Part shown: positions 7,763 through 16,961 of the stretch, piece after piece | How positions within the stretch are numbered: position 1 is the stretch's first letter | Layout: each line of letters begins with the position of its first letter | DNA from: G963691835 sp963691835 | GTDB lineage: Bacteria; Pseudomonadota; Alphaproteobacteria; Thalassobaculales; Thalassobaculaceae | Length of the DNA: 64,000 nt | Reading direction: 5' to 3' | NCBI GenBank assembly: GCA_963691835.1 | Contig: OY829383.1 | Coordinates: 3,968,001-4,032,000, forward strand | Notes under the pieces: generated by a model | What the model was told of the DNA's origin: nothing | What the model saw: the letters and a program-made list of their open reading frames with translations, nothing else | The model's database searches: none | Translations under genes and position numbers: made by a program

Positions 7763-10700
7763 GCGGCCAGTTTCGCAAGATCGCGCATGATCTTGGTGAC
7801 GCCGCGCACGCGCTTCTCCGGTTTCCCCCAAGGACGGCGGCATACCAGCTTGTGATCGGGCCGGAGCGTGATCGAGTCCACCCGTTCCGAGATGTAGCCA
7901 ACAAGTTTCGCCGGGTCGGCGAACATGTTGTTCCTGAATGAGATAACCGCCCCCTTCGGCCCGGCATCGACTTTCTCGACCCCCGCCTTTTTGCAAAGAC
8001 GTTTGATCGCGATGACGCGGAGCAGGTTCTCCACCTCCGGCGGCACCGGCCCGAACCGGTCCGCGAGTTCGGCTGCGAAGCCGTCTATCTCCTGCTGGTC
8101 CACCAGGATGGCAATCCGGCGGTAAAGGCCGAGGCGTACCGACAGATCCGGCACATAGACCTCCGGGATCAAGATCGGCGTGCCCAGCGCGATCTGTGGT
8201 GTCCACTCGTCTTCCGGCGCGGTCGCTTCGAACCCGCCTTCGCGGGCTGCTGCGACAGCCTCCTGCAAGAGCTGCTGGTAAAGCTCGATCCCGACTTCCC
8301 GCACGTGACCCGACTGCTCGTCACCCAGGAGATTGCCGGCTCCACGGATATCCATGTCGTGGCTTGCGAGGCTGAAACCGGCACCAAGGCTGTCCAAAGT
8401 CTGCATGACCTCCAGCCGTCGTTTGGCCACGGAATTCAACGGCTTGGAGGGATGCGTGGTCAAGTAGGCATAGGCCCGCGTCTTTGATCGTCCGACCCGG
8501 CCACGCAACTGGTAGAGCTGTGCGAGGCCAAACATGTCCGCCCGATGAATGACGATCGTGTTCGCGGTCGGAATGTCCAAGCCGGACTCCACGATGTTCG
8601 TGGACAAGAGGATGTCGAAGGCCCCGTCGGTGAAGCGGGTCATCACGTCTTCGAGTTCCTTGGCGGGCATCTGGCCGTGGGCCGTTCCGATCTTGGCTTC
8701 CGGGACAAGCTGCGCGAGCCGGTCGTAGACCCGCGGCAGATCCTCGATCCTGGGGCACACATAGAACGTCTGACCACCGCGGAAATGCTCCCGCATGATC
8801 GCCTCACGGATGACCATCCCGTCATAGGGCAGCACGAAGGTGCGGACGGCCAGCCGGTCGACCGGCGGGGTCGCGATCAGGCTCATCTCCCGCACACCGG
8901 TCAGTGCGAGTTGCAAGGTCCTCGGAATGGGCGTGGCGGTCAGGGTGAGTACGTGGACCTCGGTCCGAAGTTCCTTCAGCCGTTCCTTCTGGGCCACGCC
9001 GAAGTGCTGCTCCTCGTCAACGATGACGAGACCGAGGTCTTTGAAATTAATCGACTTTGCGAGAAGGGCGTGGGTGCCGACAACGATGTCGCAGTCGCCA
9101 TGCGCCAACTCCGATTTCGTGGCGGTGGCCTCTTTGCCCGCGACCAGCCTGGAGAGCTGACGCACCTTGAGAGGCAGGTCCTGGAAGCGTTCCTGGAAGA
9201 CCCGAAAGTGCTGGCGGGCGAGCAGTGTGGTCGGAACCACGATGGCGACCTGCCGTCCCTGCATTGCGACGACCATCGCCGCCCGGAGAGCGACCTCCGT
9301 CTTGCCGAAGCCGACATCCCCGCAGACGAGCCGATCCATCGGCCGGCCCCGGGCGAGATCGCCCAAAGTCTCGTCGATTGCTCGGGCCTGATCATCCGTC
9401 TCCGTATAGGGGAACTTGGCGGCGAACTCCTGATAGATGCCGGCTGGCGGCTCGATCGGATCTGATTTGTTGAGTTCGCGTTGGGCCGCGACGGCGATCA
9501 ACTGGTCCGCCATGTCCCGCAGGCGTTTCTTGACCCGAGCCCGCCGGGCCTGCCATCCGGCACCGCCCAGCTTGTCGAGGACCGCGTTGGTCTCAGACGA
9601 TCCGTAGCGGGACAAGACGTCGATGCTCTCGACCGGCACGAAGAGCTTGTCTCCGCCTGCATAAAGAAGCCGGAGGCAGTCGTGCGGCGCGCCGCCGATC
9701 TCAAGCGTTTCGAGCCCGCTGTACTGACCAATCCCGTGTTCCACATGAACAACGAAGTCATCCTCCGACAGCGCGGAGATCTCCTGCAGAAACTCCTCAC
9801 CCCGGCGGCGCCGGCGCTGCGGCCGGGCAAGACGTTCGCCCAGGATGTCCGTTTCGGTGACGACGAGGACATCGGCGGACCGGAATCCGTGATCAATGGG
9901 CAGGATTCCGACACCAATCTCAGCGCCCTCAAGCCCGAGAAAAGCCTCCCAGGTGTCGATGCTGGTCAGTCCAGTGAGGTCATGCTCGGAAAGAAGGGTT
10001 AAGAGTCGGTCTCGCGAGCCGCGGGAGAAGCCTGTGACAAGAACGCGCCGGCCCAGGCCCCGCTCGCGGTCGAGGGCGTCCTTGGCCGCATCAAAGATGT
10101 TCACATCCGGGCGGCTCCGCGCCTCGGCAAAGCTCAAGCCGATACGTCCGCCACCCGGCACGATATCGCCCACGTCAGGAGCATCGAACGCGGTGAGAGT
10201 CGCGATCCGTCGCTGGCCGATCGCCTCCGTCCAGGTTTCAGAGGTGAGGTAGAGCGCTTCGGGCTCCAAGGGCCGATAAGGTGCTCCGTCCGTTCCGCCG
10301 GACCGCATCATGGATGCGCGCGCGTCGTAATACTCGCGAATGAGCTCCAACCTGGACTGGATTGCCGCCTCAGCCTGATGGTCGAGAAACACACTGGGGT
10401 CGTCGAGATAATCGAAAAGGGTCTCGAGACGGTCATGGAACAGGGGGAGCCAATGCTCCATCCCGCCATGACGGCGCCCGGCGGACACGGCCTCGTAGAG
10501 CGGATCGTTGGAGACATCCACGCCGAAATTCTTCCGGTACCCGGTCCGGAACCGCTGGACAGAGGTCTCATCCAACGTGATCTCACCCACGGGGCGGAAA
10601 ACAACGCTTTTGCGCTTCTCGGTCGATCGCTGCGTCGCCGGGTCGAAGGCACGGATTTCTTCAATGTCGTCACCAAAGAAATCGAGGCGGACCGGTTCTT

Positions 10701-11226
10701 CCGAGCCTGTGGGGAACACATCGAGAATGCCCCCGCGCACCGCGTACTCGCCAGGCTCTCGCACTGTGGCGGCCCGGCCATATCCGTTGCCGTTCAGGAA
10801 CGCGACGATGTCGTCGATGGGTCTGGGCGCATTCAGGGAAACGGCAAGAACCGAGTCCGCGAAGTATGATTTCGGACTGACTTTCTGAAGCAGTGCGTTG
10901 ACGGTGGTCAGCACCACATCGGGACGGCGCGTGCCCGAGGCCAGGATGGAGAGGCTCTCGACCCGTCTACTGATCACTTCACCGTTCGGAGACACCCGGT
11001 CGTAAGGCAGGCAGTCCCACGCCGGGACCTCGAGGACGTCGGCGGCAGGCGAGAAGAAGGCCAGCCCCGCCTTGAGCGTTGCCATACGGGCATCGTCCCG
11101 GGCAACAACCAGGGGATGGCCGCCATCTTCCAGAAGGCGGGCGAACAGAAGTGAGTCGTATCCTTCAGGAACTTCAGCCAGCGTCGCTTGAACCGGAGGG
11201 CCTGAAAGAAGGTTGTTTAAATTCAA
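7759..11226 (-). CDS. mfd: Transcription-repair coupling factor Mfd
   Basis: Mfd removes RNA polymerase stalled at DNA lesions and recruits UvrA. The 1155-aa product has the normal length and order. It starts with a UvrB-like N-terminal module, then the RNA polymerase-interacting domain (FVVHVEHGIGQYSGLETL). The RecG-like translocase follows, with Walker A GDVGFGKTEVAL, the DEEQHF box and the LTATPIPRTLQLAL motif, and the C-terminal TRCF domain closes the protein. The start appears to be TTG 11226, only 4 bases after the sdhE stop and without a clear ribosome-binding site, which suggests coupling to sdhE. Confidence 0.97.
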   Translation of the reverse strand: MNLNNLLSGPPVQATLAEVPEGYDSLLFARLLEDGGHPLVVARDDARMATLKAGLAFFSPAADVLEVPAWDCLPYDRVSPNGEVISRRVESLSILASGTRRPDVVLTTVNALLQKVSPKSYFADSVLAVSLNAPRPIDDIVAFLNGNGYGRAATVREPGEYAVRGGILDVFPTGSEEPVRLDFFGDDIEEIRAFDPATQRSTEKRKSVVFRPVGEITLDETSVQRFRTGYRKNFGVDVSNDPLYEAVSAGRRHGGMEHWLPLFHDRLETLFDYLDDPSVFLDHQAEAAIQSRLELIREYYDARASMMRSGGTDGAPYRPLEPEALYLTSETWTEAIGQRRIATLTAFDAPDVGDIVPGGGRIGLSFAEARSRPDVNIFDAAKDALDRERGLGRRVLVTGFSRGSRDRLLTLLSEHDLTGLTSIDTWEAFLGLEGAEIGVGILPIDHGFRSADVLVVTETDILGERLARPQRRRRRGEEFLQEISALSEDDFVVHVEHGIGQYSGLETLEIGGAPHDCLRLLYAGGDKLFVPVESIDVLSRYGSSETNAVLDKLGGAGWQARRARVKKRLRDMADQLIAVAAQRELNKSDPIEPPAGIYQEFAAKFPYTETDDQARAIDETLGDLARGRPMDRLVCGDVGFGKTEVALRAAMVVAMQGRQVAIVVPTTLLARQHFRVFQERFQDLPLKVRQLSRLVAGKEATATKSELAHGDCDIVVGTHALLAKSINFKDLGLVIVDEEQHFGVAQKERLKELRTEVHVLTLTATPIPRTLQLALTGVREMSLIATPPVDRLAVRTFVLPYDGMVIREAIMREHFRGGQTFYVCPRIEDLPRVYDRLAQLVPEAKIGTAHGQMPAKELEDVMTRFTDGAFDILLSTNIVESGLDIPTANTIVIHRADMFGLAQLYQLRGRVGRSKTRAYAYLTTHPSKPLNSVAKRRLEVMQTLDSLGAGFSLASHDMDIRGAGNLLGDEQSGHVREVGIELYQQLLQEAVAAAREGGFEATAPEDEWTPQIALGTPILIPEVYVPDLSVRLGLYRRIAILVDQQEIDGFAAELADRFGPVPPEVENLLRVIAIKRLCKKAGVEKVDAGPKGAVISFRNNMFADPAKLVGYISERVDSITLRPDHKLVCRRPWGKPEKRVRGVTKIMRDLAKLAA

Positions 11227-11230
11227 TTTT

Positions 11231-11506
11231 TTAGTTCGGCATTCTAAAGTCGCGTATCATCTGGAGGATATCCGTCTGATACTCGTCAGGCGCATCCTCC
11301 ATCCCGGAGATCCACTTGTAGAGCCGAGGGTCTTCGATCTCAAGCAGGTGCTCGTACGTATCGAGTTGAGTCTCCGACAACGTGTCCAAGTGCCGGGTCG
11401 CGAACGCGCCAAGCAAGAGGTCCGTCTCTTTCGTCCCGGTATAGCTGCTGCGGTACAAGAGCCGCTTGCGGCGGGCGTTAAGCGGGTCGGTGTCGGGTGC
11501 GCCCAT
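11231..11506 (-). CDS. sdhE: Succinate dehydrogenase assembly factor SdhE (DUF339)
   Basis: SdhE promotes covalent flavin attachment to SdhA (FAD assembly factor). The 91-aa product is the normal size and has the RRKRLLYRS helix start, LLLGAFA, and the C-terminal DPRLYKWISG typical of the family. The RGxxE motif that contacts SdhA is altered here: the residues read YTGTKE, keeping the glycine and glutamate but replacing the arginine by threonine. ATG 11506 is chosen because GGGGAG lies 7 bases upstream; a longer frame from 11533 lacks such a site. The gene is divergent from recG and precedes mfd. Confidence 0.93.
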   Translation of the reverse strand: MGAPDTDPLNARRKRLLYRSSYTGTKETDLLLGAFATRHLDTLSETQLDTYEHLLEIEDPRLYKWISGMEDAPDEYQTDILQMIRDFRMPN

Positions 11507-11621
11507 TGTGTTCTCCCCTTGGGAGCGGTCCATACGCCCGGTATAAATTGGCTATGGCCAAATGTCAGCCCACCCGGGCGACGTGTCGCATCTATGGCGG
11601 CGGTCAAGATCAAGGTCGGTA

Positions 11622-13703
11622 ATGCGTCCCGAAGTTCTCTACGCGCTGTTTGCGGAAGTCACCCGCCTCAAAGGCATTGGCCCGCGGCTGGGAAAGCTGA
11701 TCGAAGGATTGGCGGGACCGCATGTTGTCGATCTGCTGTGGCACCTGCCGTCCGGGGTGATCGATCGCCGGTTTTCGCCCGAGCTCGCGTCAGCACCGGC
11801 GGGTGTGGTTTGCACGCTGACGGTTCACGTCGACGCGCACTATCCGCCGCGCAGTTCCCGGCAGCCGTACAAGGTCGCCTGCTCCGATGAGAGTGGGGGC
11901 TTCGAGATCGTCTTCTTCAACGCTAAACGCGATTGGATCATGCAGCAATTGCCACCTGGTGAGTGGCGCCTTGTCTCCGGCAAGCTCGACCGGTTCGACG
12001 ACCGTCTGCAAATGGCTCATCCGGACGTCATCGCGCCGCTGGAGGAGGCGGATCGGGTCCTTACGGTCGAGCCCATCTATCCGATGACCCAAGGCCTCGT
12101 TCCGAAAGTCCTTCGGCGGGCGGTCGATGGCGCGTTGACCGCTGTGCCTGAGCTGCCGGAATGGGCGGATGGTCCGCTGGTGGCACAACGGGGGTGGCCA
12201 AGTTGGAACAAAGCGATCCAGGCCGTGCACGCGCCGACGGATGCGGGGGACCTGGAGCCGACAACCATCGTCCGGACACGGCTTGCCTACGATGAACTTC
12301 TGGCGAACCAACTCGCTTTGGCCCTGGTCCGGCTCAACATGAAGAAGAAGCGGGGTCAGGCGATTGAGCCTAAACCCGAAGATATGACGCGGGCCGAGAA
12401 CGCACTGCCTTTCTCGCTGACCGGCTCTCAACGGCTCGCCGTTGCGGAGATTCTGGCCGATATGGCGGACCCGCACCGCATGCTTCGGCTTCTCCAGGGC
12501 GACGTTGGCAGCGGAAAGACGGCCGTGGCGTTTCTGGCGGTTGCTGCCGCCGCCTCCACAGGGCGCCAATCGGCCATGATGGCGCCGACGGAGATATTGG
12601 CGCGACAGCACCTGGAAACACTTGAACCGCTCTGCGAGGCCATTGGCCTGAAGGTCGGGATCCTGACGGGGCGAGACAAAGGGAAAGCACGTGCCGCCAT
12701 TCTAGAGGCGCTTGAAGACGGCGAGATCGATTTGATCGTGGGCACCCACGCGTTGTTCCAGGGGGAGGTCGCCTTCCGCGACCTGGGTCTTGCGGTGATC
12801 GACGAGCAACATCGTTTTGGCGTGCATCAACGCATGACGCTCTCCGATAAAGGGCGGGGTGTCGATGTTCTGGTCATGACAGCGACCCCCATCCCGCGAA
12901 CCCTCGTGATGACCGCCTATGGCGACTTGGACGTCTCGCGGCTGACAGAAAAACCCGCCGGGCGGAAGCCGATCGACACGCGAACCGTGCCGACGAGCCG
13001 CCTGGATGACGTTGTAGATGGGATCGGGCGAGCGCTCGAGGCCGGAACGAAAGCCTATTGGGTTTGTCCCCTCGTGGAAGAGTCGGAGGTCTTGGAGGTC
13101 GCGGCGGCGGAGGAGCGGTATCGCCATCTCCATGACCGGTTCGGGGAGCGGGTCGGGCTGATCCACGGCAAAATGAAGGCCGCTGACAAAGACCGGGTCA
13201 TGGAGACCTTCGTTCAGGGCGATGTTGACCTTCTCGTCGCGACCACCGTGATTGAGGTCGGCGTGAACGTACCCGCGGCGACGATCATGGTGATCGAGCA
13301 TGCGGAACGGTTCGGACTCGCGCAGTTGCACCAACTCCGAGGCCGGATCGGGCGTGGGGCGGAGGCGTCGACCTGCATCCTTCTCTACACCAATCCGGTG
13401 GGCGAGGTGGCTCGTTCCCGCCTCAAGGTCATGCGGGACAGCGAGGACGGCTTTCTGATCGCAGGGGAGGATCTGCGTCTAAGAGGGGCCGGGGAGGTCC
13501 TGGGCACACGGCAGAGCGGCTTGCCCAAGTTTCGCCTTGCCGATCCGGAAGTGCATGGGGATCTGATCGAGGTGGCCCGGGACGACGCCCGCCTCGTCGT
13601 CGACAAGGATCCGCAGCTTTCAAGCCCGCGCGGGGCGGCGTTGCGCACGCTGCTCTATCTCTTCGAGCGGGACGCTGCTGTCCGGCTGCTGGGCGGCGGG
13701 TGA
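11622..13703 (+). CDS. recG: ATP-dependent DNA helicase RecG
   Basis: RecG reverses stalled replication forks and branch-migrates Holliday junctions. From ATG 11622 the product is 693 aa, the usual RecG length. It has the N-terminal wedge domain (LKGIGPRLGKLIEGL), then Walker A GDVGSGKTAVAF, the DEQHRFGVHQR box, TATPIPRTLVMTAYG and the C-terminal helicase motifs QLRGRIGRG and LRLRGAGEVLGTRQSG. An ATG at 11562 would add 20 residues with no family support. It is divergent from sdhE, about 115 bp apart, and ends 10 bp from the convergent methyltransferase gene. Confidence 0.97.
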   Translation: MRPEVLYALFAEVTRLKGIGPRLGKLIEGLAGPHVVDLLWHLPSGVIDRRFSPELASAPAGVVCTLTVHVDAHYPPRSSRQPYKVACSDESGGFEIVFFNAKRDWIMQQLPPGEWRLVSGKLDRFDDRLQMAHPDVIAPLEEADRVLTVEPIYPMTQGLVPKVLRRAVDGALTAVPELPEWADGPLVAQRGWPSWNKAIQAVHAPTDAGDLEPTTIVRTRLAYDELLANQLALALVRLNMKKKRGQAIEPKPEDMTRAENALPFSLTGSQRLAVAEILADMADPHRMLRLLQGDVGSGKTAVAFLAVAAAASTGRQSAMMAPTEILARQHLETLEPLCEAIGLKVGILTGRDKGKARAAILEALEDGEIDLIVGTHALFQGEVAFRDLGLAVIDEQHRFGVHQRMTLSDKGRGVDVLVMTATPIPRTLVMTAYGDLDVSRLTEKPAGRKPIDTRTVPTSRLDDVVDGIGRALEAGTKAYWVCPLVEESEVLEVAAAEERYRHLHDRFGERVGLIHGKMKAADKDRVMETFVQGDVDLLVATTVIEVGVNVPAATIMVIEHAERFGLAQLHQLRGRIGRGAEASTCILLYTNPVGEVARSRLKVMRDSEDGFLIAGEDLRLRGAGEVLGTRQSGLPKFRLADPEVHGDLIEVARDDARLVVDKDPQLSSPRGAALRTLLYLFERDAAVRLLGGG

Positions 13704-13713
13704 GGGGAAGCGT

Positions 13714-14403
13714 CTACGCCGGCTTTCGCCCGACCACGTTCCAGACCGCCATCACGGTGCGTGTGGGATCGACAAGTTCCGAGTCGATCACGTGCCGCAA
13801 CGAGACGATGTCGAAGTGGCTGCCATAGAGCTTCTCGATGTCCTCTCGCGTGCAGAAGTGAGTGAGACCGTGTTCCTCGAAATACCCGCCGGTGAAATTG
13901 TCGTAAGTGCTGTGCCCGACCAGCGTGCCGAACTGGCGGTCGGAGTGATCGTGGCTATAGGTCGAGGAGTAGAAGCAGCCACCGGGCTTCAGCACCCGAA
14001 GCGCCTCGTCCATGGTTTTTTCGAAAGCCTTGTGGTCGACGCAGTTCACGGCTCCCCGGTCGACCACCAGATCAACGCTGGCATCCGGCCAGGGCACGTC
14101 GGTGAAATCCGCAACCCGAAAGTCGCCGTCGAGCCCGTCCCGTGCAAACCTGTCCTGGGCGAACTTGACCGCGCTTGGGGAGCCGTCGATGCCCGCCACG
14201 TTGAAGCCTTCCCTGGCGGCGAACCACATGTTGTTTCCCGCACCGCTGCCGAATTCCAGGATCTTGAAGGATTTCCGGTCCGGCACGCCGCCGAACGTGC
14301 CGAAGATGAAGCCGACCAGCACGTGGTCCGGATAGAGGTTGAACTTGCGCCCCTGCCCGTAGAGGTCGGTCTCCCAGATGTCGTTCCAAGCGCCGTCGGT
14401 CAT
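13714..14403 (-). CDS. Class I SAM-dependent methyltransferase, last gene of the carrier-protein operon
   Basis: The 229-aa product is a Rossmann-fold methyltransferase with motif I ILEFGSGAGNNMWFAA, the acidic motif II VAGIDGS, a motif near DLVVDRGAVNCV and the post-I segment LRVLKPGGCFYSSTY. The N-terminus (GQGRKFNLYPDHVLVGFIF) resembles methyltransferases found in polysaccharide and glycan-modification loci. It overlaps the carrier protein gene by 4 bases and so should be co-translated with it. Whether the acceptor is a carrier-bound acyl group or a sugar is unknown. Confidence 0.85.
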   Translation of the reverse strand: MTDGAWNDIWETDLYGQGRKFNLYPDHVLVGFIFGTFGGVPDRKSFKILEFGSGAGNNMWFAAREGFNVAGIDGSPSAVKFAQDRFARDGLDGDFRVADFTDVPWPDASVDLVVDRGAVNCVDHKAFEKTMDEALRVLKPGGCFYSSTYSHDHSDRQFGTLVGHSTYDNFTGGYFEEHGLTHFCTREDIEKLYGSHFDIVSLRHVIDSELVDPTRTVMAVWNVVGRKPA

Positions 14404-14642
14404 CCGGCCGTCTCCCGTCGTTCGGTTAGCGTCGAATAAAGCTCAAAGATCGAGGCATAGCTCGAGAAGGCACGGATCGAAGCATCATCGATCTCGACAC
14501 CGTATTCGTCCTCCAGCATCACCATGATCCGCACCTGGGCAAAACTGTCCCAGCGGGGGTGGACACCGAGCGCACTGTCATCGGCGACGTCGCCGGGCGC
14601 ACATTCCAATGCGGTGGACACAAGTTCAAGAGGGGGGATCAC
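14400..14642 (-). CDS. Acyl/peptidyl carrier protein
   Basis: This 80-aa stand-alone carrier protein has the phosphopantetheine attachment serine in WDSFAQVRIMVMLEDEYG, a DSF form of the usual DSL motif, followed by the acidic helix that partner enzymes recognise. It lies between, and overlaps by 4 bases each, the adenylation gene and the methyltransferase gene, so it is the likely acceptor for the acyl group activated by the adenylation enzyme. It is distinct from the housekeeping fatty-acid ACP, which normally sits in a fab operon that is not in this window. Confidence 0.88.
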   Translation of the reverse strand: MIPPLELVSTALECAPGDVADDSALGVHPRWDSFAQVRIMVMLEDEYGVEIDDASIRAFSSYASIFELYSTLTERRETAG

Positions 14643-16108
14643 GCCGTGTTCAGCCTTTCGGAAGCAAGACTCTGCAGCACTTTCGCGTCGGTCTTGTCAT
14701 TGTTGTTCTTGGGCAACGTGTCGATCTCGTGCAGATGGGCCGGTATCGCGTAGTCAGGCAAGCGCCGTGCCAGCGCCTGGCGAAGGGTCTCGGGAACCGT
14801 TCCCTGAATGAAGCCATGCAGCACGCCGGCTTCCACCACGGCTGCTGCTGCTTTTCCTGTTTCCAGACGGATCGCTTCCTCGACCTCCGCAAGCTCCAGA
14901 CGATGTCCGTGGATTTTGACCTGCCGATCCCGGCGCCCCCTGAAATGCAGGTTTGGCCCCACATACTCCGCCAGGTCGCCGGTCCGGTAGACCGGCTGTG
15001 GTTCACCATTGACCTCAATGTCCGAGAACACCGCGGCTGTGGTGTCGGGGTCCCGCCAGTATCCTTCAGCGACCTGAGGTCCCGCGATCATCAACTCGCC
15101 GATGCCCTCGGACGGGCTGTCGAGCAACAGATCCATCCCGGGGATCGGAGCGCCAAGCGCCACGGTCGCCTCGTCGCCGGGCTCCCAGCCAGGCTCCAAC
15201 CGGAGTGCCGTGCAGGAGACGGTCGCTTCGGTTGGACCGTAGGTGTTCTGAACCACCATTCCCGGGTTCGCCGCCTGAAGAGCCCGGGCGGTTGAGGCCA
15301 TGAACGGCTCCCCGAGCATGTTGACGAACCGGAGGCTCCCCAGATGCGCGGTATCGAGTTGGCCCGCCTTGATCATCAGGTCGATGACACTGGGAACCGA
15401 ATTCCAAACCGTCAGCTTGTGCCGTTTGATGGCGCGGGCGGGCATCAGCCGGTCCATCGGACCGCCAAGCGGGTAGAGCGCGGCGCCGGCGCACAAGGCA
15501 CCATAGACATCGGTCACGCTGACATCGAAAGCGAGGTTGGGATGCTGGGACACCCGGTCTTCCGGTCCGATGCTCAACGAGCCAAGCGCCCAGTCGACGT
15601 AATGTCTCAAGGCAGCCCGTCCGATCTGCACTCCTTTCGGCTCCCCCGTCGATCCGGACGTGAAGAGAACGTAGGCGAGTGCGTCCGAGTGGACCGGTTC
15701 CCGCAATCGGGCGTTCGAAAGACTGGCTGGATCGAGGACCCGGAGCTCCGAGTGAAGGGCTTCTGCCAAATCCTCCCGCCCCTGGCTGTCGGTCACCACC
15801 ACATGCGGCTCGAACCGGATGATTCTCTGCCGCCGGTAAAGGGCTGGAGTGTCCCGATTGACGGTGGAGTATGTCCCCCCGGCCATCAAGGAAGCGAGCA
15901 TCGCTGCCTAGGCGGCGGGGCCTTGCGGAAGATCAATTAAGACACGGGGGGCGTCCGCGAGACTTTCCCGGATGTTCCCTGCCGTTCGCTCGACCAGTGA
16001 CCGCAGATCGCCATACGAAATGGGGCCAGAGGGCGCCACGACCGCCGGGCGATCCGCATGGCGACCCGCCACCTCAAGGAACCGCGCGATCGGATCAGGT
16101 CCGGTCAT
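14639..16108 (-). pseudogene. Amino-acid-type adenylation enzyme interrupted by an in-frame TAG
   Basis: Two pieces in the same frame make one AMP-forming ligase of about 489 aa: residues 1-66 (16108-15911), a TAG at 15908-15910, then 422 more codons. The second piece has all core motifs: FTSGSTGEPKG (A3), FDVSVTD with the aspartate that holds an alpha-amino group (A4), NTYGPTEATV (A5), YRTGDLA (A7), GRRDRQVKIHGHRLE (A8) and the catalytic lysine near NNNDKTDAKV (A10). Homologues usually read a tyrosine-like residue at the TAG (GPAA-x-AAMLASLMAGG). The frame after the stop is fully preserved, and an ATG at 15901 sits 6 bases downstream. It could be a recent nonsense mutation, a base error, readthrough or a split gene. 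Confidence 0.82.
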
Positions 16109-16868
16109 CTGTCTTCGCGACCAGGGCGGTGGGATTGCGGCTCAAGAGCGCCTTTGCGATACGGTGCAGATCGGAAAGGGAGATGTTGACGCTATAACCG
16201 TAAGGCGCTTCCGCCCGCCCTAGCACACCTTCGGCCATGGCTATGTCCTCGGCCGGATTGAAGTCGTTGATGACCGGATCATCGCCCGCTCGGGCGAAGT
16301 AGCGGTAGTCGACCTGCCGGGATATGCCATCAGCGCCCACCACCTGCCGTTGGATCACGATTTCCTTGCGGTAGGGGACCGCGCACTCAGCCTCCATCTG
16401 ATGAAGGAAGGTTGCCCCCTCATTAAAGCCGCAGCCGAGCTGCAGCATCTGAAAGCCTTCCCACCGCATCAGGTCCAAGTCGGAGTTCGGCCCAAAAGAG
16501 AGCGTGGCGTCGGAGCGCTGAAGGAGCCCGGCATCCGGTCCGATGCCCGCATGGCTGTGGATGGGGGACAGGCTTCGAATGGCCGTGGGCTGCACGCGAA
16601 CATGCTCCGCCAATGTTCCCATTCCGCTCGACGGGCTCCGATCTGGATCAAAAGGCACGTCGCCGGGTCCGAAGGTGTAGGTCGGCACCACCAGTGTCCC
16701 CTGCGGGCCGATGGCGTCCATCAAGGCCGCTTGGACCGTCTCGATACCGCCGATGATCTCACCAAAGGAGATCAATCGCGCGTGGACCAGGACCTTGTCA
16801 CCTGTCCGGACACCCAACTCCTCCAGGTGCTGTCGGAGAGCGGAAGCGTCGGTCTTGGCTATGGGCAT
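16095..16868 (-). CDS. AAC(3)-family (aminoglycoside N3-acetyltransferase-like) acyltransferase
   Basis: The 257-aa product belongs to the AAC(3)/YokD fold. It shows VLVHARLISFGEIIGG, GPQGTLVVPTYTF, the RSLSPIHSHAGIGPDA segment that aligns with the catalytic His/Ser region, and GATFLHQMEAE near the end. Members in polysaccharide and natural-product clusters transfer acyl groups to amines rather than detoxify antibiotics. ATG 16868 is preferred over a frame extension to 16958. Its stop overlaps the adenylation gene start by 14 bases. In an operon with an acyl-activating enzyme and a carrier protein, it is most likely the enzyme that delivers the carrier-bound group to an amine. Resistance is the less likely reading. 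Confidence 0.8.
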   Translation of the reverse strand: MPIAKTDASALRQHLEELGVRTGDKVLVHARLISFGEIIGGIETVQAALMDAIGPQGTLVVPTYTFGPGDVPFDPDRSPSSGMGTLAEHVRVQPTAIRSLSPIHSHAGIGPDAGLLQRSDATLSFGPNSDLDLMRWEGFQMLQLGCGFNEGATFLHQMEAECAVPYRKEIVIQRQVVGADGISRQVDYRYFARAGDDPVINDFNPAEDIAMAEGVLGRAEAPYGYSVNISLSDLHRIAKALLSRNPTALVAKTDDRT

Positions 16869-16961
16869 GGCGTCGCTTCGTCTCGGGTCGGCATGAATTC
16901 GTGATGGAATTCTATCATTCGAGCCACTTCTGACAAAACGACTGGCGGCTGGAACCAAAGG

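Noticed and set aside
8545..9465. A 306-codon plus-strand frame inside mfd
   Set aside because: It reads the complement of the Mfd translocase domain, whose motifs are intact, so it is a shadow.
16095..16868. Aminoglycoside resistance gene
   Set aside because: The AAC(3) fold is present, but its tight overlap with an adenylation enzyme and carrier protein makes a biosynthetic acyltransferase far more likely than drug resistance.
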